From NCBI GenBank assembly GCA_004366385.1, contig ML178781.1:1-55798 (forward strand): a stretch of DNA of 55,798 nucleotides, written 5' to 3'. This document shows, one piece after another, positions 1-8,293 of the stretch; within the stretch, counting starts at the first letter, position 1, and each line of letters begins with the position of its first letter. A program made the translations under genes and the position numbers. This DNA comes from Actinomycetota bacterium. GTDB taxonomy: Bacteria > Actinomycetota > Thermoleophilia > Gaiellales > Gaiellaceae. The notes beneath the pieces were generated by a model, which worked only from the letters and a program-made list of their open reading frames with translations, searched no databases and was not told the DNA's origin.

Positions 1-1213
1 GCGCCGGCCCCGCGGGCGCGGCCGCGGCTCCGCGCGCGGGCGCCGAGGTCGCGGCCCAGAAGCCGAAGAGGAGCAGCGCGGGCATGATCGCGTCGTTCGT
101 GTTCGCGTTCAGCGTGTAGGCGGTGAAGGGATACGCGGCCCAGCCGAACGCGAGCGCGGCCGCGAGCCGGGTGCCGCCGAGGCGCAGCCCCACGAGCACG
201 AGGGCGAGGAGCGCGAGCACGTCGAACGCGATCGAGGTCGCGTGCGCCGCGGGCAGCGAGTCCCACTTCCCGCTCCACGGGAAGGCCAGGGTCGCAGGGA
301 CGTACGCGAGGTACGAGACCGGGCCGTACGTGTCCCCGCGCTCGATCGCGGCCTCGCAGCGGTCGTTCGTCTGGATGCGCTCGCGGACGAAGCCGTCCGC
401 GTCCGCCTCGCCGCACTCCTCGAGGTCGCCCGTCCGCGGCATGTTCCCCCACGGCGCCTCGCCGTCCAGGATCCGGCTCGCGCCGACCACGCCCGCGAGC
501 CCGACGTCGACGACGCCGCGCGGCTCCTCGACGTTGAGCCCGACCCGGAAACCGAGCAGAAAGACGGCCGCCGCCGCGAAGACCCACGTCGGCCAGACGA
601 GCGACGGCGCGCGCTCGCCGCGGCGCAAGCCGATCCAGAGGCCGCGCCCGAGGAGGTACGCGAGCAGCGGGTAGACGAGCGGGACGCTCGCGAAGATCTC
701 GCCGCGGTTGAAGAAGACGAGCGAGCCGGAGAACCCGAGCAGGACGGCCAGGTCGAGCGTGCGCATCGAGAGCGGCCGGCGCCAGTCGACGAGGCCGAGG
801 AGGAAGAGCGCGCAGAACGCGGCCCAGACGTACCACGTCTGGAGCGTCTTCCCCCCGAACGCGCCGTCCCTCCCGCGCGCCATCTTCCACGCCACCTGCG
901 GCCCCGTCCACGCTTCGGTGACCCGCCCCGTCGTGTCCTCCACGACTGCCTGCACGACCTGACCCGCCTCGCCCGACCACGCCTTCACGAGCCAGGTCCG
1001 CGACTCGTCCTGGAAACGCGCCGAGGTCGTCGGGTCGGGCGGGTAGCGGTCGAGCCAGGACGCGATCTTCGGGTGCGCGAGCGCGGCCTCGACAGCCTGC
1101 GCCTCCGTCAGCCGCGCGAGGTCCTCGCCCGACTGCGCGAGCGCAGGGCCGACGGCGGCGAGAGCGAGGGCAGCGAGGGCGACCGCGGCGGCGGCGAGGC
1201 TAGGTGCCCGGAC
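1..1213 (-). CDS. Polytopic membrane protein, glycosyltransferase-like (C-terminus off the window)
   Basis: The open frame enters from the left edge, so the C-terminus is missing. The readable part starts with an Ala/Leu-rich signal-like segment ending in ALAQ, then an extracytoplasmic stretch of about 90 residues, then repeated hydrophobic segments (for example around LLGLVDW and AAAAVFLLGF) separated by loops with acidic residues. This layout recalls GT-C/DUF2029-type membrane glycosyltransferases and fits the neighbouring GtrA gene, but no diagnostic motif is seen, so the function is inference. The start is unresolved: no ATG, GTG or TTG lies just before the signal-like segment. The nearest in-frame GTG (1336) would overlap gtrA by 137 nt. 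The end given is the GTC codon where the N-terminus looks most natural. Confidence 0.6.
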
Positions 1214-1709
1214 CGAACGACCAGTACTTGTTCCCGAGGAAGTTGACCGGCGTGACGAGCACGATCGCGATCGCCTGGGCCAGCACCTCCTCGAGCCCGA
1301 GGGTGACGAGCGCCGTGAGGACGACGAGGTTCGCACCAAGCGCGAGGGTAGAGACGACGAGGAACCTCATGCCCTGGTACCCGACCCGCCCGCGCTGGGA
1401 GCGGAACGTCCACACGCGGTTCCACGTGTAGTTGTTCGTCACGGCGACGAGGAAGGAGCCCGTCGCGGCCGGGATGTAGTGGAGCCCGACGACGAGGAAG
1501 AGGAGCGAGAAGACGAACAGGTTGACCGCGTAGCCGGAGGCGCCCACGAAGCAGAACTTCACGAGCTGCTCCCAGTTCGCGCGCTTCCGCAGCCCGGCGT
1601 TCACGCGGGCGCGCGACAGCCCCGTCTTCAGCTCCGCAGCGGACGTCTCCACAGGTGCCGCAGAGTATCCGGGGCGCGCCCGACGACCACCCCCTGACGG
1701 GTCAGCCAC
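1200..1709 (-). CDS. GtrA family membrane protein
   Basis: The protein has 169 residues with four predicted membrane helices, the size and topology of the GtrA/DPMS family. Seen motifs: FVGASGYAVNL in helix 1, NNYTWNRVWTF between helices 2 and 3, and a C-terminal NFLGNKYWSF. Family members help move polyprenyl-linked sugars across the membrane or anchor glycosyltransferases. The neighbouring membrane protein downstream supports a role in cell-envelope glycosylation. The GTG start at 1709 overlaps the end of pcm by 8 nt, so the two are probably co-transcribed. About 35 residues precede the first helix; a shorter start is possible but no other good start codon is visible. Confidence 0.9.
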   Translation of the reverse strand: MADPSGGGRRARPGYSAAPVETSAAELKTGLSRARVNAGLRKRANWEQLVKFCFVGASGYAVNLFVFSLLFLVVGLHYIPAATGSFLVAVTNNYTWNRVWTFRSQRGRVGYQGMRFLVVSTLALGANLVVLTALVTLGLEEVLAQAIAIVLVTPVNFLGNKYWSFGPGT

Positions 1710-2379
1710 CCGCGAAGCCCTCGGCGCCGAGCAGCGGGACGAAGCGGCACGGCACCGAGACGCGCTCGACGGGGCCCTCGTCCGTCCGCTCGGCGAGAAC
1801 GAGCTCCTGCCCGCGGCGGCCGCCGCGCGGGAGCACGAGCCTCCCGCCCGGCGCGAGCTGGCCGTAGAGCGCGGGCGGGATCGCCGGTGCGGCGGCGGCG
1901 ACCGCGATCGCGTCGTACGGCGCGCGGTCGGGAACGCCGAGGGAGCCGTCGCCGAGGCGCGTCTCCACCCGCTCGTAGCCGGCCTGAGCGAGCGCTCGGC
2001 GCGCCCACTCGTACAGCTCCGGCACGCGCTCGACGGTCACGACCTCGGCCGCCAGCTCGGCGAGGACGGCGGCCTGGTAGCCCGAGCCGGTGCCGACGTC
2101 GAGCACGCGCTCGTCCCCCTCCAGGCGAAGAAGCGAGCAGATGGTGGCGACGATGAAGGGCTGCGAGATCGTCTGCCCCTCCCCGATCGGCAGGGCGCCG
2201 TCCTCGTAGGCGACGTGGCGGAGGCTCTCGGGGACGAACAGGTGCCGCGGGACGCGGCTCATCGCCTGGAGGACGCGCTCGTCGGCGATCCCGCGCCGCC
2301 GGAGCTGGTGCTCGACCATCCGCTCGCGCGCAGCCGCGGGATCGGGGCCTACGAAGGCCGCTGGCCCGGGCTCGCTCAC
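1702..2379 (-). CDS. pcm: Protein-L-isoaspartate O-methyltransferase
   Basis: This 225-residue protein has the normal length of the PCMT family. It carries the SAM-binding loop VLDVGTGSGYQAAV (near residue 85), preceded by the family signature around GEGQTISQPF, and a later LAPGGRLVLP strand. The enzyme methylates L-isoaspartyl residues in aged proteins to start their repair, using S-adenosylmethionine in the cytoplasm. The GTG start at 2379 overlaps the stop of the upstream small membrane gene by 4 nt (GTGA), and its stop overlaps gtrA, so it sits in a tight operon. Confidence 0.95.
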   Translation of the reverse strand: MSEPGPAAFVGPDPAAARERMVEHQLRRRGIADERVLQAMSRVPRHLFVPESLRHVAYEDGALPIGEGQTISQPFIVATICSLLRLEGDERVLDVGTGSGYQAAVLAELAAEVVTVERVPELYEWARRALAQAGYERVETRLGDGSLGVPDRAPYDAIAVAAAAPAIPPALYGQLAPGGRLVLPRGGRRGQELVLAERTDEGPVERVSVPCRFVPLLGAEGFAGG

Positions 2380-2792
2380 TTCGCCAGGGTACGCAGGCCC
2401 GCGAAGCGCTCCGCCTCCCGGCCTCGCATACGGAGCGCGAGCACGGGGAACGCGACCGCCAGGACGTAGCCCGCGATCGGGACGAAGGCGAGCAGGCAGA
2501 CGAGAAGGCCCGCCGCGCCCACGTACGCCGCCACCCCCATCCGCGTCGCGCCGCGTCGCATCCCGCCGCGCACGACGACCGCCGCCGACAGGGCTCCGAG
2601 GAGGCCGCCGACTGCGCCCGCGATCGTCTCCGGGGTGCCCTCGACCACGTACCCGAGCGCCGCGCCCGCGGCCGCGCCCACGATGACGGCGATGCCTGCG
2701 CCGACGGCGTTCACGCCGAGGAGCCCGGAGAGGATGACGCCGAGACCGACGCCCAGGCCGAGGCAGAGACCGATCGTGTACCAGGAGCCCAT
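2376..2792 (-). CDS. Small hypothetical membrane protein
   Basis: 138 residues. Gly/Ala/Val-rich membrane segments occupy about residues 5-25, 30-50, 58-75 and 85-115, with a short basic tail. There is no catalytic motif and I do not recognise a family. The glycine-rich helices recall DUF456-like or small integral membrane proteins, but this is weak. The ATG start at 2792 is the first gene of the four-gene minus-strand run leading into pcm and gtrA. The 88-bp gap before it is shared with the divergent CHRD gene and should hold both promoters. Confidence 0.7.
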   Translation of the reverse strand: MGSWYTIGLCLGLGVGLGVILSGLLGVNAVGAGIAVIVGAAAGAALGYVVEGTPETIAGAVGGLLGALSAAVVVRGGMRRGATRMGVAAYVGAAGLLVCLLAFVPIAGYVLAVAFPVLALRMRGREAERFAGLRTLAK

Positions 2793-2880
2793 CGCAACCA
2801 GTTTAGGTTTTGTATGGAGGCACGACGCCCGGCGGTCGGTCCCGTAGACTCACCGGCGTCTAACAGGGGGGTGTTCACGT

Positions 2881-3444
2881 ATGAACAGACGCACCGGCGT
2901 CGTCCTGGCGCTCGCGTTCGTAGGCGCTCTCGCACTCACTCTCGCCTCGGTCGGCGCCGCCGACCACGGCAAGGGCAAGAGCAAGGGCAAGAGCAAGGGC
3001 AAGAGCTGGGCCGCGTCAGCGAAGCTCGACGGGTACCAGGAGGTCCCGTCGATCTCGTCGCTGAACGCGCGGGGGAAGATCAAGCTGAAGGTCCGGAACT
3101 CGACGTCGATCGAGTACCAGCTCAGCTACTCCGGGCTCTCGAGCGCTGCCTCGCAGGCCCACATCCACTTCGCCCAGTGGGGCGTCAACGGCGGCGTCGC
3201 CGCCTGGTTGTGCGGCGGGGGCGGCAAGCCGGCCTGCCCGGCGGGCAACAACGGCACCAAGGTCACGGTGTCGGGGACGATCCTGCCCGCGGACGTGCTG
3301 GCGATCCCCACTCAGGGGCTAGCCGCGGGCGACTTGAACGCGCTCGTCGCGGCCATGAGGGCCGGCGTGACGTACGCGAACGTCCACACCGGCAACTTCG
3401 CCGGTGGCGAGATCCGCGGCCAACTCGGCAAGAAGCGAGACTAG
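2881..3444 (+). CDS. Secreted CHRD-domain protein
   Basis: 187 residues. A typical signal peptide (basic MNRR, then a hydrophobic stretch, cleavage probably near VGAAD) is followed by a low-complexity Gly-Lys-Ser tandem repeat at about residues 30-42, made from a 12-nt DNA repeat, and then a CHRD domain. The domain shows the family pattern: LDGYQEVP near its start, IEYQLSYSGL, AHIHFAQ and a final YANVHTGNFAGGEIRGQL. CHRD domains occur in many secreted bacterial proteins of unclear role. The gene stands alone, divergent from the operon to its left, with a G-rich candidate ribosome-binding stretch about 8 nt before ATG. Confidence 0.9.
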   Translation: MNRRTGVVLALAFVGALALTLASVGAADHGKGKSKGKSKGKSWAASAKLDGYQEVPSISSLNARGKIKLKVRNSTSIEYQLSYSGLSSAASQAHIHFAQWGVNGGVAAWLCGGGGKPACPAGNNGTKVTVSGTILPADVLAIPTQGLAAGDLNALVAAMRAGVTYANVHTGNFAGGEIRGQLGKKRD

Positions 3445-3468
3445 ACCGCAACCGGCGGCCCGGCGGGC

Positions 3469-4584
3469 TCAGCTCGCCGGGTCGCCTTGGACCCTCTCGA
3501 TGATCGCCAGGCCGAAGGCGGCCGCCCGGGCGCCGTCGACGACGCGGTGGTCGAACGTGATCGCGATCGTCCCGGTCCTGCGCACGACGACCTGACCGTC
3601 GCGGACGACGGGCCGCGGCGCTATGCGGCCGATGGAGAGGATCGCGACCTCGGGGTGGTTCACGATCGGCGTCTGGAAGAGGCCCGCGAGCTTGCCTGCG
3701 CTCGTGACCGTGAACGTGGAGCCGCGCACCTCCCCGGGCTCGAGCGTGCCGGCGCGCGCGCCCTCCGCGAGCCGCGCGATCTCCGTGGCGAGCTCGTCCA
3801 CGGACTTCTCGTCCGCGGCGCGCACGACGGGCACGACGAGCCCCTGCTCGGTCTGCACCGCGATCCCGATGTCGTAGCGGTCGAGGTACGTGATCGCGTC
3901 GCCCTCGAAGCGCGCATTCAGCTCCGGGAAGCCGGGCAGCGTGCCGGCGACAGCCTGCACGACGGTCGCGAGCAGCAGGTCGAGCTCGACAGCCTCGAAG
4001 TCGCACTCCTCGACCCACGTCACGGGCGGGATCTCGCGGTGCGCGCGCGCCATGTGCTCGGCGATCAGGCGGCGGACGCCACGGAGCGGCTCGCGTCGTC
4101 CCTCGGCCGCGTGGGTGCCGCCCGCCGCCGCGCGCACGTCGTCCTCGGTGATCCGCCCTCCGGGCCCGCTGCCCGCCACGGAGGCGAGATCGACGCCGAG
4201 CTCTTGCGCGATCCTGCGCACGAGCGGCGTCGCCTGTACGCGCCCGCTCGCCCGAGTCTCCTGGGCCGGCGTGAGCACGGCGGCCTCCGGACTTTGTGGC
4301 TCTGAGCCACTTGGTGACTCGTCGCCGCTCCCGAGGCGCTCGTCGCCGGGGGCGCCGATCTCGACCAGCACCGCCCCGACAGGAGCCACGTCGCCCTCCG
4401 CGACGAGGATCCTGAGCACCGTCCCCGCGTACGGCGAGGGGATCTCCACGGTCGCCTTGTCCGTCTGGATCTCGACGAGCGGGTCGTCCTCGGCGATCTC
4501 CTGCCCCTCGGAGACGAGCCAGCGCGCGACCTCGCCCTCCGTGAGCCCCTCACCGAGATCCGGCAGCTTGAACGCGTTTGCCAC
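3469..4584 (-). CDS. bkdC: Dihydrolipoamide acyltransferase (E2) of a 2-oxo acid dehydrogenase
   Basis: About 371 residues from the GTG at 4584, chosen because the lipoyl domain begins right after it (FKLPDLGEGL). Order: lipoyl domain (residues 1-78, lipoyl Lys in TDKA near 43), flexible linker, peripheral-subunit-binding domain (ATPLVRRIAQELGVD to DDVRAAA), then the catalytic acetyltransferase domain with DHRVVDGA near the end. It carries acyl groups from E1 to CoA. With E1alpha/E1beta upstream and no pyruvate-specific single-chain E1, a branched-chain 2-oxo acid substrate is most likely, but pyruvate or acetoin cannot be excluded. The linker contains one copy of a 30-bp palindromic repeat also found in paaD. 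Confidence 0.92.
   Translation of the reverse strand: MANAFKLPDLGEGLTEGEVARWLVSEGQEIAEDDPLVEIQTDKATVEIPSPYAGTVLRILVAEGDVAPVGAVLVEIGAPGDERLGSGDESPSGSEPQSPEAAVLTPAQETRASGRVQATPLVRRIAQELGVDLASVAGSGPGGRITEDDVRAAAGGTHAAEGRREPLRGVRRLIAEHMARAHREIPPVTWVEECDFEAVELDLLLATVVQAVAGTLPGFPELNARFEGDAITYLDRYDIGIAVQTEQGLVVPVVRAADEKSVDELATEIARLAEGARAGTLEPGEVRGSTFTVTSAGKLAGLFQTPIVNHPEVAILSIGRIAPRPVVRDGQVVVRRTGTIAITFDHRVVDGARAAAFGLAIIERVQGDPAS
4281..4310 (-). repeat. 30-bp palindromic repeat, copy 1 (inside bkdC)
   Basis: Read on the minus strand this is the perfect inverted repeat GTGGCTC-A-GAGCCAC followed by AAAGTC and CGGAGGCCG. The second copy at 10790-10820 has T as the central base and one extra A, and otherwise matches. 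It sits in the E2 linker, where inserted residues are tolerated. Confidence 0.7.
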
Positions 4585-4598
4585 GGCGCGATTCTCGT

Positions 4599-4925
4599 CT
4601 ATCCCACGCGACGAGCGCGGCGGCGCTGCCCGAGCGCGACGATGCCGGCCGCCGAGGCGAGCGCGATGAGCAGGGGCGGGGCGAGGAAGCCGACGACGAC
4701 CGAGTAGTGGGCTCCCGTGCACTCCTCGGTGCAGGCGACGAAGGAGTCCGCGTCGCCGACGCCGGCGAGGATCGCGACGAAGTCGACGACCCAGACGACG
4801 AGCGCGACCGCGAAGAGGATCGCCGCGCCGTGCGCGAGCCGCCGCCGCCGCCACGCCACGACGAGCACGGCGCACGAGAGCGCGAACACGCCGGCGACGA
4901 GCGCCTGCACCAGGCCCGCGTTCAT
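4599..4925 (-). CDS. Small hypothetical membrane protein in the bkd operon
   Basis: 108 residues with three predicted membrane helices (about 5-24, 33-53 and 76-96) and a basic C-terminal tail (GQRRRARR). The loop between helices 2 and 3 contains a Cys pair (VACTEECTG), probably outside the membrane. I do not recognise a family. It lies between the E1beta and E2 genes, with only 1 nt to the E1beta stop and 14 nt to the E2 start, so it must be co-transcribed with them. This is not a usual component of the complex. Confidence 0.75.
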   Translation of the reverse strand: MNAGLVQALVAGVFALSCAVLVVAWRRRRLAHGAAILFAVALVVWVVDFVAILAGVGDADSFVACTEECTGAHYSVVVGFLAPPLLIALASAAGIVALGQRRRARRVG

Positions 4926-4926
4926 C

Positions 4927-5901
4927 TCAGGCCGCGAGCAGCCTGCGCGCCGCGTCGACGACGCGCTCGACCGACGGCATGTACGCGTCCTCGATCTGCC
5001 AGTACGGGTACGGGACGTCGTAGCCGGTCACGCGGAGCACCGGCCCCTGGAGGTCGAAGATCGCCTTCTCAGCGAGCACGGCGGCGACCTCGGCGGCGAA
5101 CCCGGCCACGCGCGGCGCCTCCTGCACGACGACCGCACGGCCCGTCTTGGAGACGGACGCGAGCAGGGCGTCCTCGTCGAGCGGCTTGAGCGAGCGGAGG
5201 TCGAGCACCTCGCACGACGCCTCGCCCTCGAGCGCGTCCGCGGCGCGCTCGGCGAGCGGGATCATCGCGCCGTACGCGATCAGCGTCACGTCCGTTCCCT
5301 CCCGCGCGAGCCGCGCCTCCCCGAGCGGCACGACGTGCTCGCCCTCCGGGACCTCCTGCTTCGCGGTGCGGTAGTGGAGCTTCGGCTCCAGCACGACGAC
5401 CGGGTCCGGGTCGCGGATGGCCGCCGCGAGCAGGCCCTTCGCATCCGCGGGCGTGGACGGGATGGCGACCTTCACGCCCGGTGTGTGCACGTAGTACGTC
5501 TCCGGCGAGTCGTCGTGGAGCTCGGGCGCGCGCACGCCGCCGCCGTACGGCATGCGGATCGTCAGCGGGAACGACATCGCCCCGCGCGTCCGCCAGCGGT
5601 AGCGGCCGACGTGGTTGATGAGCTGGTCGAGCGCGGGGTAGCTGAACGCGTCGTACTGCATCTCCACGACCGGCCGCCAGCCGGCCATGCAGAGGCCGAC
5701 CGCAGTGCCGAGGATCCCTGCCTCGGCGAGCGGCGTGTCGAAGCAGCGGTCGGCGCCGAAGCGCTCCTGGAGCCCGGCCGTCGCCCGGAAGACGCCGCCG
5801 AGCTTCCCCACGTCCTCGCCCAGGACGAGGATCGACGCGTCGCGCTCCATCTCGACATGGAGCGCGTCGTTGACGGCCTCGACGAGGAGCTTCTCAGCCA
5901 C
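4927..5901 (-). CDS. bkdB: 2-oxo acid dehydrogenase E1 component, beta subunit
   Basis: 324 residues, normal length for a separate E1beta. Seen: LGEDVGKLGGVFRAT near the N-terminus, DTPLAEAGILGTAVGL, an EMQYDAF stretch and a C-terminal transketolase domain with VVVQEAPRVAGF. It pairs with E1alpha to form the thiamine-diphosphate enzyme that decarboxylates the 2-oxo acid and passes the acyl group to E2. Its start overlaps the end of the E1alpha gene by 8 nt. No E3 (lipoamide dehydrogenase) gene is present in the window, so that subunit must come from elsewhere. Confidence 0.95.
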   Translation of the reverse strand: MAEKLLVEAVNDALHVEMERDASILVLGEDVGKLGGVFRATAGLQERFGADRCFDTPLAEAGILGTAVGLCMAGWRPVVEMQYDAFSYPALDQLINHVGRYRWRTRGAMSFPLTIRMPYGGGVRAPELHDDSPETYYVHTPGVKVAIPSTPADAKGLLAAAIRDPDPVVVLEPKLHYRTAKQEVPEGEHVVPLGEARLAREGTDVTLIAYGAMIPLAERAADALEGEASCEVLDLRSLKPLDEDALLASVSKTGRAVVVQEAPRVAGFAAEVAAVLAEKAIFDLQGPVLRVTGYDVPYPYWQIEDAYMPSVERVVDAARRLLAA

Positions 5902-6961
5902 CGAGGATCCTCCGGAGCTCGGCGAGGTCGTCCGCGAGCGTCGCGGGCGGGTCGGCGTACGCGTGCTCGAACACCAGGCCCGGGTCGGCGGGCGGCTCGG
6001 CCTCGGCCTCCGCGATCCCGGCGCGCATGAGCTCGAGCGCCTCGTTCTTGACGGACTCGATCGTCTCCTCGGTGAGAACGCCCGCGCGCACCAGGTAGCG
6101 CTCGTAGCGCCCGACGCACTCGCTCTCGCGGGCCTCCTCGACCCGCTCGGGATCGATGTAGATCGAGGGGTCGTCCGCGGTCGCGTGCGGCGCGCTGCGG
6201 TACGTCACGGCCTCGATGAAGGTCGGGCCCTCGCCCGCGCGCGCGCGCTCGACGGCATCGCGCGTAGCCTCGTACACCGCGAGCACGTCGCAGCCGTCCA
6301 CGCGCAGCCCCGGCATTCCGTACCCGATCGCCTTGTCCGCGAGCGTCGGTGCGGCAGTCTGCTCGGCGAGTGGCGTCGAGATCGCCCACTGGTTGTTGTT
6401 GCAGAAGAGGATCGCGGGCGCCTTCGTCACGCCGGCGAACGTGGCGCCCTCGTGGAACGCACCCTCGGAGGTGGCGCCGTCGCCGAAGAACGCGATCGCG
6501 ACGCGGTCCTCGCCCTTCAGCTTCGAGCCCCACGCGAACCCGACGGCGTGCGGCACGTGCGTCCCGATGGGGACGCAGATCGACGCGACGTTGGAGTCCT
6601 CCGGGTTCCACCAGCCCGCGGGATGCCCGCGCCACCAGGAGAGCACCGTCGAGGCCGGCATCCCGCGCACGAGCCCGATCGCGGACTCGCGGTAGCTCGG
6701 GAAGATCCAGTCGCGCTCCTCGAGCGCGAACGCGGCGCCCGCCTGCATCGCCTCGTGGTTCCAGAAGATCGCGTACGTCCCGATTCGGCCCTGGCGGTGG
6801 TAGACGACCGAGCGCTCGTCGTAGGTACGCAGGAGGACGAGGTCGCGGTAGAGCGCGAGGAGCTCGGCGTCGCCGAGACCCTCGACCTCGCCGTCCGGGA
6901 GCGACTCGCCGTCGCCGATGACGCGGCGCAATCCTCCCTCGGCCGGAAGCACCTGGCTCAT
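5894..6961 (-). CDS. bkdA: 2-oxo acid dehydrogenase E1 component, alpha subunit
   Basis: 355 residues from the ATG at 6961. The open frame continues upstream, but family similarity begins only after this Met. The thiamine-diphosphate motif is clear: GDGATSEGAFHEG, ending at FCNNNQW. Earlier residues include the typical R.GRIGTYAIFWNHEA block, and RSAPHATADDPS matches the phosphorylation-loop region of BCKDH/PDH E1alpha. It is the first gene of the bkdA-bkdB-orf-bkdC run. No dedicated regulator lies next to it. Confidence 0.95.
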   Translation of the reverse strand: MSQVLPAEGGLRRVIGDGESLPDGEVEGLGDAELLALYRDLVLLRTYDERSVVYHRQGRIGTYAIFWNHEAMQAGAAFALEERDWIFPSYRESAIGLVRGMPASTVLSWWRGHPAGWWNPEDSNVASICVPIGTHVPHAVGFAWGSKLKGEDRVAIAFFGDGATSEGAFHEGATFAGVTKAPAILFCNNNQWAISTPLAEQTAAPTLADKAIGYGMPGLRVDGCDVLAVYEATRDAVERARAGEGPTFIEAVTYRSAPHATADDPSIYIDPERVEEARESECVGRYERYLVRAGVLTEETIESVKNEALELMRAGIAEAEAEPPADPGLVFEHAYADPPATLADDLAELRRILGG

Positions 6962-6986
6962 CGCGCCGGATTGTAGGGCTGCGCTC

Positions 6987-7856
6987 TCAGACGAGGACGG
7001 CGACGGCGTCGCGCTCGGCCTCGTAGACCGCCTCGACGACGTCGCCGGCGTCCTCCCCGTCGACCTGGAGCGGGAGCGGCCGGTCGCAGCGGACGACGAG
7101 CCGGTCGAGGTCGCGCGCGGAGAGCGCGCCGCGGTCGAGCCCGGACCCACGCAGGCCGTGAAGCACCAGACGCGGCAGGTCACGCGCCCTGAGCTCGGCG
7201 GGAGCGAAGACCGCGAGCCCCTCGTCGAAGCTCGCCCCCGGGACGAGGTCCAACGCCACCGAGCCCGCGTACGGGTACGGCGCGCCGTTGGCCACGAGCG
7301 CGAACGACGCCCGCCCCAGGCCCTCGAGCTCGAGCTGCGGCTCGAAGCGGGCGTGCCGCTCGACGAGCGCACCGAGCGCCACGCGCGTGAAGGTGACGTC
7401 CCCCGGCCGCCGGCCGTCCGGCCTGCGCCCGAGCTCGTCGACGCGGCGGACGAGCTCGGCGTCGAACCCGATGCCTGCGCTGAACCCGAACCGGCGTCCG
7501 TTGACGCGCCCGAGCCCGATCCGGCGCGTCCTGCCTTCTGCGACGCGCTCCGCCGCCCGCACCGCGTTGCGCGGGAGCCCGAGCGCACGCGGGAGCACGC
7601 TCGTGCCTCCACCCGGGAGGAAGCCGAGCGGCACGTCGACGGCGATCCCGTTGAGCACCTCGTTGTACGTCCCGTCCCCGCCCAGGACGTAGACGGCGTC
7701 GACTCCGGCGCCGGCCTCACGCGCGATCTCGGTGGCCTCGCCCCGCGCGGTCGTGAGCCGTGTCTCCGTGCCGAGGGGCAGCGCGGCCTGGACGGAGGCC
7801 AGCCGGTGCGTGTCCACGCGCGAGGCGAACGGGTTCACGATCAGGAGCCCGCTCAC
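6987..7856 (-). CDS. Diacylglycerol kinase catalytic-domain protein
   Basis: 289 residues from the GTG at 7856. The N-terminus LLIVNPFASR and the nucleotide-binding VLGGDGTYNEVLNG motif place it in the DAGK_cat/YegS lipid kinase family, as does LGFLPGGGTSVLPRALG. The C-terminal half is the usual beta-sandwich substrate domain ending in QVDGEDAGD. It would phosphorylate a lipid such as diacylglycerol, or a sphingoid- or polyprenol-type lipid, with ATP. Its start overlaps the NUDIX gene stop by 4 nt (GTGA), so they are translationally coupled. Confidence 0.9.
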   Translation of the reverse strand: MSGLLIVNPFASRVDTHRLASVQAALPLGTETRLTTARGEATEIAREAGAGVDAVYVLGGDGTYNEVLNGIAVDVPLGFLPGGGTSVLPRALGLPRNAVRAAERVAEGRTRRIGLGRVNGRRFGFSAGIGFDAELVRRVDELGRRPDGRRPGDVTFTRVALGALVERHARFEPQLELEGLGRASFALVANGAPYPYAGSVALDLVPGASFDEGLAVFAPAELRARDLPRLVLHGLRGSGLDRGALSARDLDRLVVRCDRPLPLQVDGEDAGDVVEAVYEAERDAVAVLV

Positions 7857-8293
7857 GCGCTCTCCGCCAGGAGCTCGGCGAGACCGTCCGGATACAGAGG
7901 AGCGTCGAGCCGCGCCGGGTCGGCCCAGAGCGCGGGGAGACGCACCTCCTCGCCGCGGATCATCTCGACGACCTCGAGCGTGTCGCGCTCGTACACCGAG
8001 CGGTCGAGGAGCTCGACCTCGAACACGAACACGATCTCGTGCCAGGGGTCGCCCTCGAACGTGAAGAGGTTCTCGAGCACGCCGAGCCGGCGCAGCACGC
8101 GCGCCTCCGACCCCGTCTCCTCGCGCAGCTCGCGCGCGACCGCGTACTCGGCGCGCTCCCCGAACTCGATCCCGCCGCCGAGCGGCCGGTGGAAGCGCTC
8201 CCGCTTGACGGAGTCGTACGCGTCGAACACCAGGATCTCGCTCCCGCGCCGGACGACGCCGAGCGCGAGCGCCCGGATGCGGCGGTCGCTCAC
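7853..8293 (-). CDS. NUDIX hydrolase
   Basis: 146 residues from the GTG at 8293. A complete Nudix box is present: G-x5-E-x7-REL-x-EE-x-G, seen as GGGIEFGE then RELREETGS (around residues 36-60). The C-terminal part contains an EIVFVFE strand typical of ADP-ribose/nucleotide-type Nudix proteins, but the substrate cannot be read from sequence. Its GTG overlaps the stop of the TetR gene by 4 nt and its stop overlaps the lipid kinase start, giving a TetR-NUDIX-DAGK operon. Confidence 0.9.
   Translation of the reverse strand: MSDRRIRALALGVVRRGSEILVFDAYDSVKRERFHRPLGGGIEFGERAEYAVARELREETGSEARVLRRLGVLENLFTFEGDPWHEIVFVFEVELLDRSVYERDTLEVVEMIRGEEVRLPALWADPARLDAPLYPDGLAELLAESA

Noticed and set aside
5894-7720. 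608-residue fusion of the lipid kinase region with E1alpha
   Set aside because: The upstream part is an off-frame translation of the lipid kinase gene. E1alpha homology begins only at the ATG at 6961.
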